From positions 1-64,000 of the forward strand of contig JAOTOL010001367.1 of the NCBI GenBank assembly GCA_034440575.1: a stretch of DNA of 64,000 nucleotides, in the 5' to 3' direction. The DNA comes from Imbricaverruca yamaguchii. Taxonomy: Eukaryota; Arthropoda; Thecostraca; Neoverrucidae. Under the pieces are notes generated by a model. It saw nothing but the letters and a program-made list of their open reading frames with translations. It made no database searches and was not told where the DNA came from. The translations under genes were made by a program, and so were the position numbers. How positions within the stretch are numbered: position 1 is the first letter of the stretch; each line of letters begins with the position of its first letter. Below are positions 22,580 through 32,645 of this stretch, one piece after another.

Positions 22580-22771
22580 CGACTGCAATGGTTCTTTCGC
22601 TGCCTGCAGACCTGGTCAAGCAGCGAAAGAACCATTGCAGTCGGACACTGCAGACCTGACATTCCCAGCCGGGAGCTGAGTGCGAGCGCGCGTAGCGACT
22701 CGAACCCTGTGCTGTCAGGGTGGAGATACCAGTGCAGGCCAACGCTCTAACCAACTGAGCTACCGGGTCGG
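22580..22771 (-). mobile_element. tRNA-derived SINE ending in a perfect 24-bp hairpin
   Basis: On the minus strand the head is CCGACCCGGTAGCTCAGTTG and GTTAGAGCG (A-box-like, about 22741-22771). A B-box-like GGGTTCGAGTCGC follows at 22696-22708. The A-B spacing and the missing acceptor pairing exclude a normal tRNA gene. The far end, 22580-22643, is an inverted repeat: 22580-22603 pairs exactly with 22620-22643 around a 16-nt loop. Whether the hairpin belongs to the SINE or arose at insertion is open. Confidence 0.65.
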
Positions 22772-22867
22772 CAGCTCGTAGTTGGCGGCAGCTCGTATAT
22801 GTAAAATTGTGCTCTAAAAATGGCGCAGCAATGCAACACTAAAACGAACTATTGGATGTAAGCTGTG

Positions 22868-23222
22868 GGTGAACTGGTCAGTGGTTCACCGCGCCCACTA
22901 CTGTGCCACTGGTTAGTGGTACCCCATGCCTAGTACTGTACCACTGGTCCGTGGTCCATTGTGCCCACGCCAGTACCACTCTGGTCAGTGGTCCACTGTG
23001 CCCACGTCAGTACCATTCTGATCAGTGGTCCACTATGCCCACGTCAGTACCATTCTGATCAGTGGTCCACTGTGCCCACGTCAGTACCACTCTGGTCAGT
23101 GGTCCACTGTGCCCACGTCAGTACCACTCTGGCCAGTGGTCCACTGTGCCCACGTCAGCACCACTGATCAGTGATCCACTGTGCCCACGTCAGTACCGCT
23201 CTGGCCAGTGGTCCACCGTGCC
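22868..23222. repeat. 37-bp minisatellite, about 9 copies
   Basis: The unit contains TCAGTGGTCCACTGTGCCCA, then CGTCAGTACCACTCTGG. The first two or three copies are diverged. Confidence 0.93.
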
Positions 23223-23531
23223 CACTGGGAACCCCCGTGACCTGGATCTGTCCGGTGGCAAGGACACCCTGTCGCGGCAGCCGGCCACCTTCTCACGTCC
23301 GGCGAGGCCCGGACCTATGCGCGTGAAATTACAGCCACAAGCTAATTTCGGTCAACTCGTGACCGGTCACAAATACCTGAGAATTTCCCCGCCGCGTACG
23401 TCGGGTCCATTGGTAGCGCGACTTGTTATAACGGCGAATGGAACTAAGCGATGGAATAGTCAGCCAATTGCATGTCATGTGCTGTCTGCTTCTACATTTC
23501 TCCCCATACGCGCACTAACTTCCCAGAAGGA

Positions 23532-23573
23532 AAAGATATTGTAATCCGCCTGATGGCGGATTGCGATATCTTT
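23532..23573. repeat. 19-bp hairpin with two G-U pairs and TGAT loop
   Basis: AAAGATATTGTAATCCGCC (23532-23550) pairs along its whole length with 23555-23573. Seventeen positions are Watson-Crick and two are G-U wobbles when read as plus-strand RNA. The loop is four bases. Upstream of it is GC-balanced DNA, and downstream is very AT-rich. Confidence 0.85.
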
Positions 23574-24457
23574 CAATTATAAGAAAATGAACATCTTTAA
23601 TGAATGCATATGCAATTAGATAACAATTCTATTTTAAAATATGAATAATATAAACATGTAAATGCTAATAAAGAAACATTAATGTAAAATAAAATTGCAA
23701 GCATCAAAATCAAGCTAAAAAAGGTAATCCGTTTCCTTCTGCAAGTAGACACATATTGCTAAGTGACTTCCTCTGTAATTAGGCGTTACTCAAGCACTGC
23801 ATGCAGCACATCATATTTCTTCCTCGTACCAAATCGTAGCAAAACAGACAACTGTGGCGTCTTCAACACAGTAGGTACCTGAGATCCTGATATATTTTCA
23901 AAAAGCCTTGCTTACGATTGATCACGCGCGATACAACGCTGATGAGAAACTGTATCGACATTGGTGCACCCAGGAGGCTGTCCCCTGAATAGTATCATTT
24001 CTCACCGACAGGTGGCAGTGTTGTCGTGTGTCTGAGCTAGTACAGCCAGGGACTTCCTGTGGGCGCTGCACTGTGCGGATAGACTTAAATCCCTTCCGGT
24101 GCACCCAAAGAAACGCGAACTGGACCTCTGGCCTTATAAATCATGACCAACGACGCAATGGGGTCGTTGCGCAATGGGGTCATTATGCAGCTACCACCTC
24201 CTTCAATGGTCCGTACTGAACAAAATAAGGACCAACCCTCCAACAGCAATAGTCATGAATATTTCGCTTCCAGACAAAAAATCGCTTCAGGATCAATAAT
24301 CTGTTACAGCCGAGAACATCTGCTTCATTGCACTCTCGACAAAATACCGACGTCTGAAGTGCCGCCGTCTTCACTTGTGTAATAATAAATAATACATTCG
24401 CACTGCAATGTTTCAGAAGTCAAGGGCAATTCACTTCCCCTCCGTAAGGGATTTAGT
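23574..24457. other. AT-rich unique DNA, no gene seen
   Basis: Many stops in all frames up to about 23900, then small frames (60-79 codons). No motif recognised. Confidence 0.55.
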
Positions 24458-24479
24458 ATTATATATATATATATATATA
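24458..24479. repeat. Short (TA)n microsatellite
   Basis: About ten uninterrupted TA units. Confidence 0.95.
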
Positions 24480-24664
24480 GTATACATCAGTTCGTTCCGT
24501 CAAGACGAAAGAAAATATACCGAAGACTGTAATTGAGGAAGCACACAAACAAGCATGAAGGCAAATTCAAGAATTGATTCTCAATTATATTAACATGATT
24601 GGTTTTGTTAAACAAATAAGCCAAGACCTATTGTTGCAAGCAAGAGGCATTTAAGCAAGTCATT

Positions 24665-24925
24665 TCAAAGGCATGTTTCGAACTCAGCAGAGTCCAGTGG
24701 GCGAAGAGGGATTACTTGTCCGCTGTTGAAGCAAATGATCTTATCCTCGTGTAAAATGGGAAAGACGAGCATGTTCGTGGGAAGTACTTCATTGGCTATA
24801 TTTACAAACCCATCAGGAATTTCCGTAATATAATTCGTGCGAAGTGCAGGTGCGCACACATTTACATGCAAATCTGAAGTTGTCTCTCTGTCACTGCATG
24901 CTACTTGCAAGAAAATACGGCACAA
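24665..24925 (-). CDS. Possible partial coding exon, unknown product
   Basis: A minus-strand frame of 86 codons ends at 24665. Its composition resembles a folded globular protein: mixed hydrophobic, acidic and polar residues, including the stretch IANEVLPTNMLVFPIL. It contrasts with the low-complexity frames elsewhere. A pyrimidine-rich tract just upstream (minus strand, about 24905-24920) could serve a splice acceptor, making this a terminal exon, but no acceptor is convincing. I recognise no family. Chance is a real alternative, since a frame this long is not rare in such DNA. Confidence 0.22.
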   Translation of the reverse strand: MCRIFLQVACSDRETTSDLHVNVCAPALRTNYITEIPDGFVNIANEVLPTNMLVFPILHEDKIICFNSGQVIPLRPLDSAEFETCL

Positions 24926-25690
24926 TTTACACCAGATGCTGCACAGGCTGATAACGCTACCTCATCTCATCATCCTACATCCACGAACTCATCGACAGAG
25001 CCGGTTTTGCTCCAGTCACTCGATGACCTTAAACTTCCGGTTGGTGAAAAAGCCGAACTCCAAATCAGATTGCAACGCAACATGTGCACACGCAAACGCA
25101 TGCAAATATTCACGGACGTGCAAACCCGAGAGGAATTCTCCGCGACTCGACCAGTGTGGCTGTGACAATGAAGGCGAGCGCGGCGGAACGCCCGACGGGA
25201 AGGGGCGCAGCACTTTCGGAAGTTGGACAATCGGTTTGCGGCTTCTCACGAGTGTTTTTTTTTTGCAACATACATTATCCATGGACGTGGCCGAAAGAAG
25301 CCAAACCGCTTCATGCTGGCGGTTTGGCCGGAAATGACTAAGCGCGCCGTCACGACGGTCTCAGAACTAACGTTGTTGGAGGGATCAAGTTCTGGCGATG
25401 CGCCTGCCAGCTTGCAATCGGCAAATGGCGAAAGCTATACTGGGAATCTCCACGAATCCCACTGCCTTACGTTTTTATAATTATCGATATAATATCTGCT
25501 GGTTACAGCATGAATGTGCTTTCTTCTTCTTTATGATATGCTTCACACGCGTAGAACGTGCCGAGAATGCTGTTGCAACACTACACTTTTTGCATTATCA
25601 ATGAAAAACAGTTTGCGCGAATGCACTGAAGTCTTTTAGTAGCTGATGGCGCATTCATAGTACATCTTCTGAGGTACCATTTTTCTTTCA
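24926..25690. other. Unique DNA, no gene seen
   Basis: Three overlapping frames: 24837-25337 plus (166 codons, the longest, beginning inside the minus-strand candidate and running through this stretch), 25084-25341 plus and 25016-25282 minus. They compete with one another, and none looks like a known protein. Confidence 0.45.
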
Positions 25691-25781
25691 GCCAATGCAG
25701 TAGTTGGTTGGTTGGTTGGTTATTTGAGTTTAGGGGCGCATCGACTACATCGGTCACGCAGCGCCCATGCCAATGCAGCAG
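25691..25781 (-). mobile_element. Tiny retroposon copy 2 (65 bp) with 13-bp target duplications
   Basis: The insert is 25704-25768. On the minus strand it begins ATGGGCGCTGCGTGACCG, holds GGGCGC...GCGCCC arms around GATGTAGTCGAT, and ends CTAAACTCAAATAACC followed by AACC repeats. Target duplications are GCCAATGCAGTAG (25691-25703) and GCCAATGCAGCAG (25769-25781), 12 of 13 identical. With the tetranucleotide tail this is the signature of target-primed reverse transcription. Length, 5' end and stem arms agree with the copy at 1559-1618. Confidence 0.75.
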
Positions 25782-25839
25782 TGTTCTAGTTCTAACCTCA
25801 ATCTCAAGGAGGCTCCAAGAAGAGCGGTCGTGCGCCCCC

Positions 25840-26463
25840 ATGCTCAAGAGCGATACTAGCAGGCACAAGAAGCTGAAGAAGCCCAAGAGGCAAGAAGACA
25901 AGATTGAGAAAGAGAAGGAAGCGAGAAGAGCTCCAGGCACCCTCGATGAGCACACTGGCGACTCTAGAAGGAAACCCACCCACACCAGATCCCCAACTTC
26001 TCTTCGCCACCCAGCCAGCCTTGAACCCCGGAGGAAACCTGACGGTGACGAGCCCACTGCTCTGGGGCATTGCGGCCGGGGCATGGACCAAATCCCGGCT
26101 CGGTCCAGGGACCAAATGGTGAAAGTTCAGTGCAGGGTGCAACGAATCCAGGTATCTTCCAGTAAGGAGGGTCAACTTGCCGGTTGGACAGACCATATCC
26201 TAACACTACACCCACGTCCTTACAGACGCCCGCGTCGGCGCCCACTCGGCTCCCAACAACTGTCTAACAGGCGCCTGCACCAAACCGCAGCACACCATCA
26301 CTCGAGAGTCCTCACACTACACACTACACACACTACACACACTACACCACATCCTGAACACACCACACTGCACCATCGCTCGGCACACCATCATCAGCAT
26401 ACACACACGGCGCCGATACGCGAAAGCTACCGGGACCCAGTGGGCCGGATACAGTGGCCATGA
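25840..26463 (+). CDS. Long non-repetitive open frame, unknown
   Basis: An open frame of 208 codons (251 if read from 25708, inside the tiny retroposon) is not explained by a large tandem array. Its first third is strongly charged (KKLKKPKRQEDKIEKEKEA), as in a coiled coil or nuclear-type basic region. The middle is rich in Arg, Pro and Ser. The end is His/Thr-rich because it crosses the CACACTA repeat at 26312-26348. The start context at 25840 is poor, and minus-strand frames of 130-167 codons overlap it. It could be a fragment of a retroelement ORF, an exon, or chance. Confidence 0.22.
   Translation: MLKSDTSRHKKLKKPKRQEDKIEKEKEARRAPGTLDEHTGDSRRKPTHTRSPTSLRHPASLEPRRKPDGDEPTALGHCGRGMDQIPARSRDQMVKVQCRVQRIQVSSSKEGQLAGWTDHILTLHPRPYRRPRRRPLGSQQLSNRRLHQTAAHHHSRVLTLHTTHTTHTTPHPEHTTLHHRSAHHHQHTHTAPIRESYRDPVGRIQWP
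26312..26348. repeat. CACACTA short tandem repeat
   Basis: ACACTACACACTACACACAC-type units, about 7-10 bp, imperfect. Confidence 0.85.
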
Positions 26464-26769
26464 CTTCGGCTTCGAATACGTAAACGAGTTCACGTGAATT
26501 TCTAGCAGCGAGGCCAAGCACAATGTGCTGTGAAATAGGACAACAATTTCCGTTAGATCATTAGTCCCCTTCGCGGTGCCCCCTCCCTGTTCACGAAAGG
26601 TGGTGCAGCGCCCCGCCGTCCCTGCAATAAAGTATGGCCGCCAGCGCCAGCGGCACGTGCCGGTGACACTGACCGTGTGTCACGTGGTCTATTCAGTCCG
26701 GATCAAACAGACACGTCAGAAGTAGTCGACACAGCTGGCAATTCAGCCATGTCGTGGGTTGAACGGTCA

Positions 26770-26965
26770 ACGACGGACTGTCACTACTCGGCTGGTTCCC
26801 CGGTCCATCAACTACCGACTATCACTACTCGTCTGGTCCCCCGGTCCATCAAATACGCACTATCACTACTCGTCTGGTCCACGGCAAACCAACTACGGAC
26901 CATCACTACTCGTCTGGTCCCCGGTCCATCAACTACGGACCATCACTACTCGTCTGATCCTCGGT
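26770..26965. repeat. About 40-bp minisatellite, 4-5 copies
   Basis: Units contain CTATCACTACTCGTCTGGTC, then CCCGGTCCATCAACTACGG. The third copy differs (ACGGCAAACC). Confidence 0.9.
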
Positions 26966-27749
26966 TTACTGATCATGGATTACGCCCCGTATGCGGCGAC
27001 GGTGTGAAAACTGGCACATAATTAATGCCGAAGTGAACCGGCGTCATTCGCACCGACAGTCATCTCGTTCCGATTCAAGGCACATATCTGGTTCACTTTC
27101 CCCTCCTCTTCCTCTGCTCAGCTCTCCCCGAAGTCGGTACACAGTGCCATACCTGTCATCACCCGCTCTGCTGATAACAGGCGCCAGTGTTACACTTCTG
27201 CGTCCTCTGCTCTGTTGGCGACAACCGCCCAGGATCAATTCTGACCCTACTCACACACAACACCTACAAGGCGACACCTCCTGTCCCTAGTTCCGTGCCA
27301 ACAACAAACACGACGCATTCGTCTTTTGCCCACTACTCAGGAATATCGTTCCCAATCAGGGCACGCGCTGCCACCACCGCATTCCTTGAGAAGCCGCGCC
27401 CAAAATCATCCACAGGGTCATCACCATCACACAGTGTACCCACCGACCGACGCCGTGCTCCTCAGGCACGTAGCCACCATCCTTCTGACCCCGCCAGAGG
27501 TCATCATTCTCGCTCCCACAGTGGACATGTGTTGAGCGGTGTCGTCACAGTGGACACAGGCCGAGTCGTGCCGCTGTGGTGGTGGGAAACAGCTAGACCT
27601 AGTCTGCCGTGTATCTACTTCTAGCGCGGCTGTGAGACGAGAGGGGCAGAGGCACGGTGTGCCTGATGAACCTCACCGCCAGTGGCCGTGGAGCTGGTGA
27701 TCCAGACACGGCTCCCATCCATCTCTCTATCTGTCTTCCTTCTGTCTTC
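26966..27749. other. Unique DNA, no gene seen
   Basis: A plus frame of 145 codons (27187-27624) is Ser/Thr/Pro/His-rich and overlaps two other plus frames. No domain recognised. Confidence 0.45.
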
Positions 27750-28050
27750 TGTTTGTCTATCTATCTGTATATCTAACTGTATATCTATCTGTATATATGT
27801 ACATATTTATATATACATATATATCTGTATATCTATATGTATATCCATCTGTATATCCATCTGCATATATATCTGTATATCTATCTGCATATCCATCTGC
27901 ATATCCATCTGTATATCCATGTGTATATCCTTGTGTATATCCATCTGTATATCCATCTGTATATTCATCTATATATCCATATGCATATCCATCTGTATAT
28001 CCATCTGTATATCCATCTGCATATCCATCTACATATCCATCTGCATATCC
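27750..28050. repeat. 12-bp repeat ATCTGTATATCC, about 25 copies
   Basis: Degenerate CATCTGTATATC units with CATCTGCATATC variants. All three plus frames are open through it, giving the Tyr/Ile/Cys-rich frames of more than 330 codons. Confidence 0.95.
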
Positions 28051-28720
<670 letters not shown>

Positions 28721-28728
28721 CATCTATG

Positions 28729-30060
28729 TATTTTCCAACCTATCTATCTTTGTAGACTTCGAGCGGAAACTGTCAGGAATGTTCGTTCGTGAGGAGGCAC
28801 CGGACTGGTATCAATGTATGCCCGGTAACCGGTTGCTGGATTATGACTGATCCACAGGACCCTATATGTGCGGATTCTCGTTTCAAGGACGCATTTGACA
28901 TCGGGGAGGCTTCTTCGCGATCGTTGCGGTGAACGATTTGAGCTTAGCACGGCTCAGAACAGTAGCGGACACGGGGGCTAGCCATGGAAGGAAGTGTCGT
29001 TTCTTTGAAAACGGCTTGGCCGTTTTGACAGAAACAGACAACTTTGCGAAGGCATGTGTCGCAAAGTATCAATGGCAATGCACTAGCATTCGGCCAGAGT
29101 CCCTTAGCTTGACGACACCAATTGTAAATTTTTCCGATCTTTTCAATTCCTGATCTTCAACCCTTGCCGCCTTGGATGCGTGAGGAATAACTCTCGGGCT
29201 CACCATTGTGTAAACACATTTCTCACTCGAGTCGGCCGCGCCATTGTTGATCCGTCCGAAACGCCTGCGCCGTGACGATTGCGTCACGGACGCCGCGCCG
29301 CATTGGCGAGACGTCGGCAGTCGCGTCACGTTCGTATCGGCGGCGCTCGTTGTTTGGTGCGGCACATACGCGGCCGACGCAGGGAATGTCAGCACGAACG
29401 TCAGATGGCCTGTCGCCCCACCGAGCTGAGGCACCGACGGGAACCTTTCGCAATTGCAGGCCAATGCTCGATCGAAATTGCACGGAGGATGTCAGCGTCC
29501 GTGACGGTACAGTGAGGTACGCTGGGTGCCAGAGAACCAATGCCTCACAGTGGAATTGGCGTTTAGGAGCCGGCGTCGTAGATGGGAAGAGTGGACCTGA
29601 GAAGCTGTGCCGTGTCTCTTGTCATGTGCCAGTGGTACGGCCCATGACAGCCACAGTGGAATGTCTTCAGAAGTAGACGGGTCGAGAACACCGAGCCACT
29701 GCCCGAGGATGGCCCCTGAACTGTTCCGAGTCCGGGGACCTCGCCGCAAGCCCACGTGACTGGGCAGGGGCCCAGATCGGGCTCCGAGATGCCGATGACC
29801 GTGGACACGGTCCGGCACCCTGAATGCCGACGGCAGATGTTCTCAGGGCGGCCACTGCCAGTGGAAAAGTCCGGAGCGGTTGCAGACTGTGAGACCACTC
29901 GAAGTCCTGTGCCCAGAGCGAGACAAAGTCCCCAGACAGTCGAGTGTTCAGGTCTCCGGCGGCGGGGTTTCGTTTCCGACGCGCCCACGCGCAGGTGAGC
30001 GCGTCGGTACCGACACCGTCCACCAGCTCACCTGCGGTCACCACTGCGAACTGCGCGCTA
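28729..30060. other. Unique DNA, no gene seen
   Basis: Open frames of 131-141 codons occur on the minus strand (29069-29464, 29563-29988) and 134 on the plus (29272-29676). They overlap and look composition-driven. GC content rises toward 30.0 kb. Confidence 0.45.
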
Positions 30061-30400
30061 ATTGACTTAGCGGTCGGCGCGTTCCCACAGCCGGTCATCC
30101 ACCGTTCGCGGCGGCAGCGCACGCCGACAGCGCCCTCGCGCGGGAGCGCATAGTTGCCGCGCCAGCCGCTAGATGACACTGGCGGCGCGCGGCGGCGGAA
30201 CGCCGACCGGGTCGCGCGGCGCTTACCTGAAACGAGAAGGAATGCGACGTTAGACCGAACGCGACCGGCGCGGGGCCATTATGTTCCGGCCGGGCGCAAA
30301 AAGGTCCGGCGGCCGGCGAGCCCAACGCAACGGCCATACAAATCAGGCGCGGCAGTAACGTCGCACCGCGCAGAAAAACGCAACGCAAAAACCTGCACAC
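30061..30400 (-). promoter_or_regulatory. CpG-rich segment with strong minus-strand splice donor
   Basis: The segment is dense in CpG and is not tandemly repeated. On the minus strand, the sequence ending TTTCAG at 30227 is followed by GTAAGC (30226-30221), a near-consensus 5' splice site. A minus-strand frame is open across it, with ATG codons at 30400 and, in a fair context, about 30334. A first exon of an unseen minus-strand gene, with the rest outside the window or unrecognised, would fit. No product can be named. Confidence 0.3.
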
Positions 30401-30835
30401 TTATCACTTTCAACAAGGTTAATCGTGTTCCGCGACAGCGCAGCGCAACGTTGGTCATCTCTCATTGTGGGTGTCCGTCGGGCGGACGCTGACCGGCTAC
30501 GCTCTTCTCAGGGCAGCTTAGAGGCGATGCTGACATGGGTCGCAAATTCCGAAAGGAACAGCGTGATAGCGTGCTAATGCAGACAGAGCTGTTTGCATTA
30601 CTATGTTGCAGCATGAAATTTGCACAGCCGTGTTCAGAGCCAAAGACTGATCATTTGACATTCTATATTTGGATGTCAAATGTCGAGCAAAGTTGTGTCT
30701 CAATAAAAATATGGGGTGAAGTGCATTGGCCGACCTGCCATGGATATCACCAGCTGGCAGTGTGCATATTCGCGATAGTTGGTGCTTCAGGCTCCATCTT
30801 GCCTCACTGCCAGTGAGTTATCTAAGTGTTTGAAA
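30401..30835. other. Unique DNA, no gene seen
   Basis: A 93-codon plus frame (30535-30816) has no recognisable content. AT content rises. Confidence 0.45.
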
Positions 30836-30971
30836 TCGAACAGTTGTTGGTACTAACGTTGCCACATTTTCCCATCACATTCCCCATCCATGGATTCTTG
30901 CAATTGAGCAGCGGTTGGTACTGATATTGCCACATTTTCCCATCACATTCCCCATCCATGGTTTCTGCTGT
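30836..30971. repeat. 68-bp tandem duplication
   Basis: Two copies with a period of 68 bp share GTTGGTACT and a long identical block beginning GCCACATTTTCCCATCACAT. Between them they differ at about six positions. Confidence 0.92.
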
Positions 30972-31208
30972 CATGCAGCCCTTGCATAACGATCTTCAAT
31001 TGATTCTCTCCACGCTGTCATCAAAGCAATGAATGGCCGAACCCAATATTAATCACACATGACTCACCTTACATACAGAATGGAAACATAAAGATGAGCT
31101 TCTCCAAACCAATTCTTTTCATGGTTTGGACACTTGTTAAATGTTGCATTCAAGTGATAACAATCAAACGATTCAGCCACCATCTGATGGTGTTGGTGGT
31201 GGTGGACG

Positions 31209-31386
31209 CGCAAAACCATTAACCATGGTGGTTAATGGTTTTGCGACGAGTCGTCTATTTTGGGTCACACAGCATCGCAAATATCTCACGCCGGCTGATG
31301 GCGGGTAAAAGGTGGCGACAAGCGAGACTCGAACCCATGACCTGTCGGCTGAGAGACCGGCGCCTTACCAACATACCGCTCGCCCC
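31209..31386 (-). mobile_element. tRNA-derived SINE with foldback tail
   Basis: On the minus strand the head is AGGGGCGAGCGGTATGTTGG, with an A-box-like GTATGTTGGTAAGGC and a B-box GGGTTCGAGTC (complement at 31325-31336). The tail carries GTCGCAAAACCATTAACCA, a form of the shared SINE tail. That tail is the left arm of a perfect 17-bp hairpin (31209-31225 with 31229-31245, 3-nt loop), so the tail has been copied in inverted orientation. Confidence 0.65.
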
Positions 31387-31621
31387 TAGCGAATATCTTG
31401 AACTAACGTGATGAAAGGCATTCATGACTGCACAGGAACGTCGATCCGATGTTTCGTGTCCACTTACCGATCGTGAAACTTCGCATGGGTGTTGTGGTAT
31501 TTCAACGTGACTGTGCTTGAAATAACTTCAGCCAGGCGGAACGTCTCTCGCAATATTGCGTCAGACGGAATATCCCATATACACGGCACAGTGCGCATGT
31601 GCATATACAACTTAATTCAAT
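31387..31621. other. Unique DNA, no gene seen
   Basis: No frame above 60 codons and no repeat. Confidence 0.5.
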
Positions 31622-31702
31622 GTGAATAAGTGAAGAAGTGACTGAATGAGTGAGTGAGTGAGCAAGTGGTTGGATGAATGAGTGAATGAGTGAGTGAGTG
31701 AA
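31622..31702. repeat. (TGAG)n-like tetranucleotide repeat
   Basis: Imperfect GAGTGAGTGAGTGAATG units. Confidence 0.9.
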
Positions 31703-31931
31703 TTAACGCACATTCGCTCCATGCGCATGTGTACCTTACGGTGTCGCCTGGTGGCGCATGCCAATCAGACGTGAGCAAGCCCAGAGATGATCCGAGGTGA
31801 GTACGTCAAGTGGATGATCGGTCTGTCCAATGGGTTGGTGATTAAAGGTAGTTTGGCAAGTAATTACGTGGCTAAGCAAGCCGGTGTCTGAGCTAGTAGC
31901 TCAGTGGAACCAAATGCGTGATTAGGTGACA

Positions 31932-32117
31932 GTTTGTTTGTTTGTTTATTGGGTGATTTACGACGCACTTTGTGCACATTCAAAGCTAATGGCGGCGTCG
32001 ACACTGTTTCGCCGGTAGGCTGCGAGATTTGGAAATGTCTCGAGCGGCGCTGGTGTCGAACCCGGGACCTTTGGCACCCAGAGCCCAACACCTTAACCAC
32101 CCGGCCATCCCCGCCCC
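31932..32117 (-). mobile_element. tRNA-derived SINE, family also at 43023
   Basis: On the minus strand the tRNA-like head reads GGATGGCCGGGTGGTTAAGG (Leu/Ser-like A-box) with the B-box GGGTTCGACACC. The body contains CGGCGAAACAGTGTCGACG and GCCATTAGCTTTGAATGTGC. The tail is GTGCGTCGTAAATCACCCAA followed by TAAAC and (AAAC)n. The copy at 43023-43205 is collinear over the whole length. Possible worn target duplications are GATTAGGTG and GATCAAGTG. Confidence 0.85.
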
Positions 32118-32267
32118 GATCAAGTGTTGGTGTGAGCGGCCGAGTCGAGGTGGGCAAGTGAGTAAGATGAAGTCAAGACAGATCGTACTCTTGGCACTGG
32201 GCTCTCAGTGGAATAATAATAGGCTCTCATGTGAGAAAAGCGCGGGACTTGACATACGCTGGGGTGT

Positions 32268-32645
32268 ACAATGGAAGCATGCTAAGGTGTACAACCTACA
32301 CACGTTAAGCTGTACAATGCACACATGCTAAAGTGTACAATGGACACAAGCTTAGGTGCACAATGGACACACGCTAAGGTGTGCAATGAACACATGCTAA
32401 GATGTAAAATGGACACAAGTTTAGGTGCACATTGGACACATGCTAAGATACACATTGGACACATGTTAAGGTGCACAATGGATACATACTAAGGTGCGTA
32501 ATAGACACATGCTAAGGTGCACAGTGGACACATACTAAGGTGTGCAATGGACACATGCTAAGGTGCACGACGGACACAAGCTAAGGTGCACGGTGGATAC
32601 ATACTAAGGTATACACCGGACACATGTTCAGGTGCACAATGTGCG
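32268..32645. repeat. 23-bp minisatellite, about 16 copies
   Basis: The unit is ACACATGCTAAGGTGCACAA plus TGG, with considerable divergence between copies. Confidence 0.93.

Noticed and set aside
22696..22771. Functional tRNA gene on the minus strand
   Set aside because: The D-arm is excellent, but the distance to the B-box is too long and there is no acceptor stem.
28903..29540. Candidate exons near 29 kb
   Set aside because: Plus and minus frames of similar length overlap, and none has a recognisable domain or matching splice sites.
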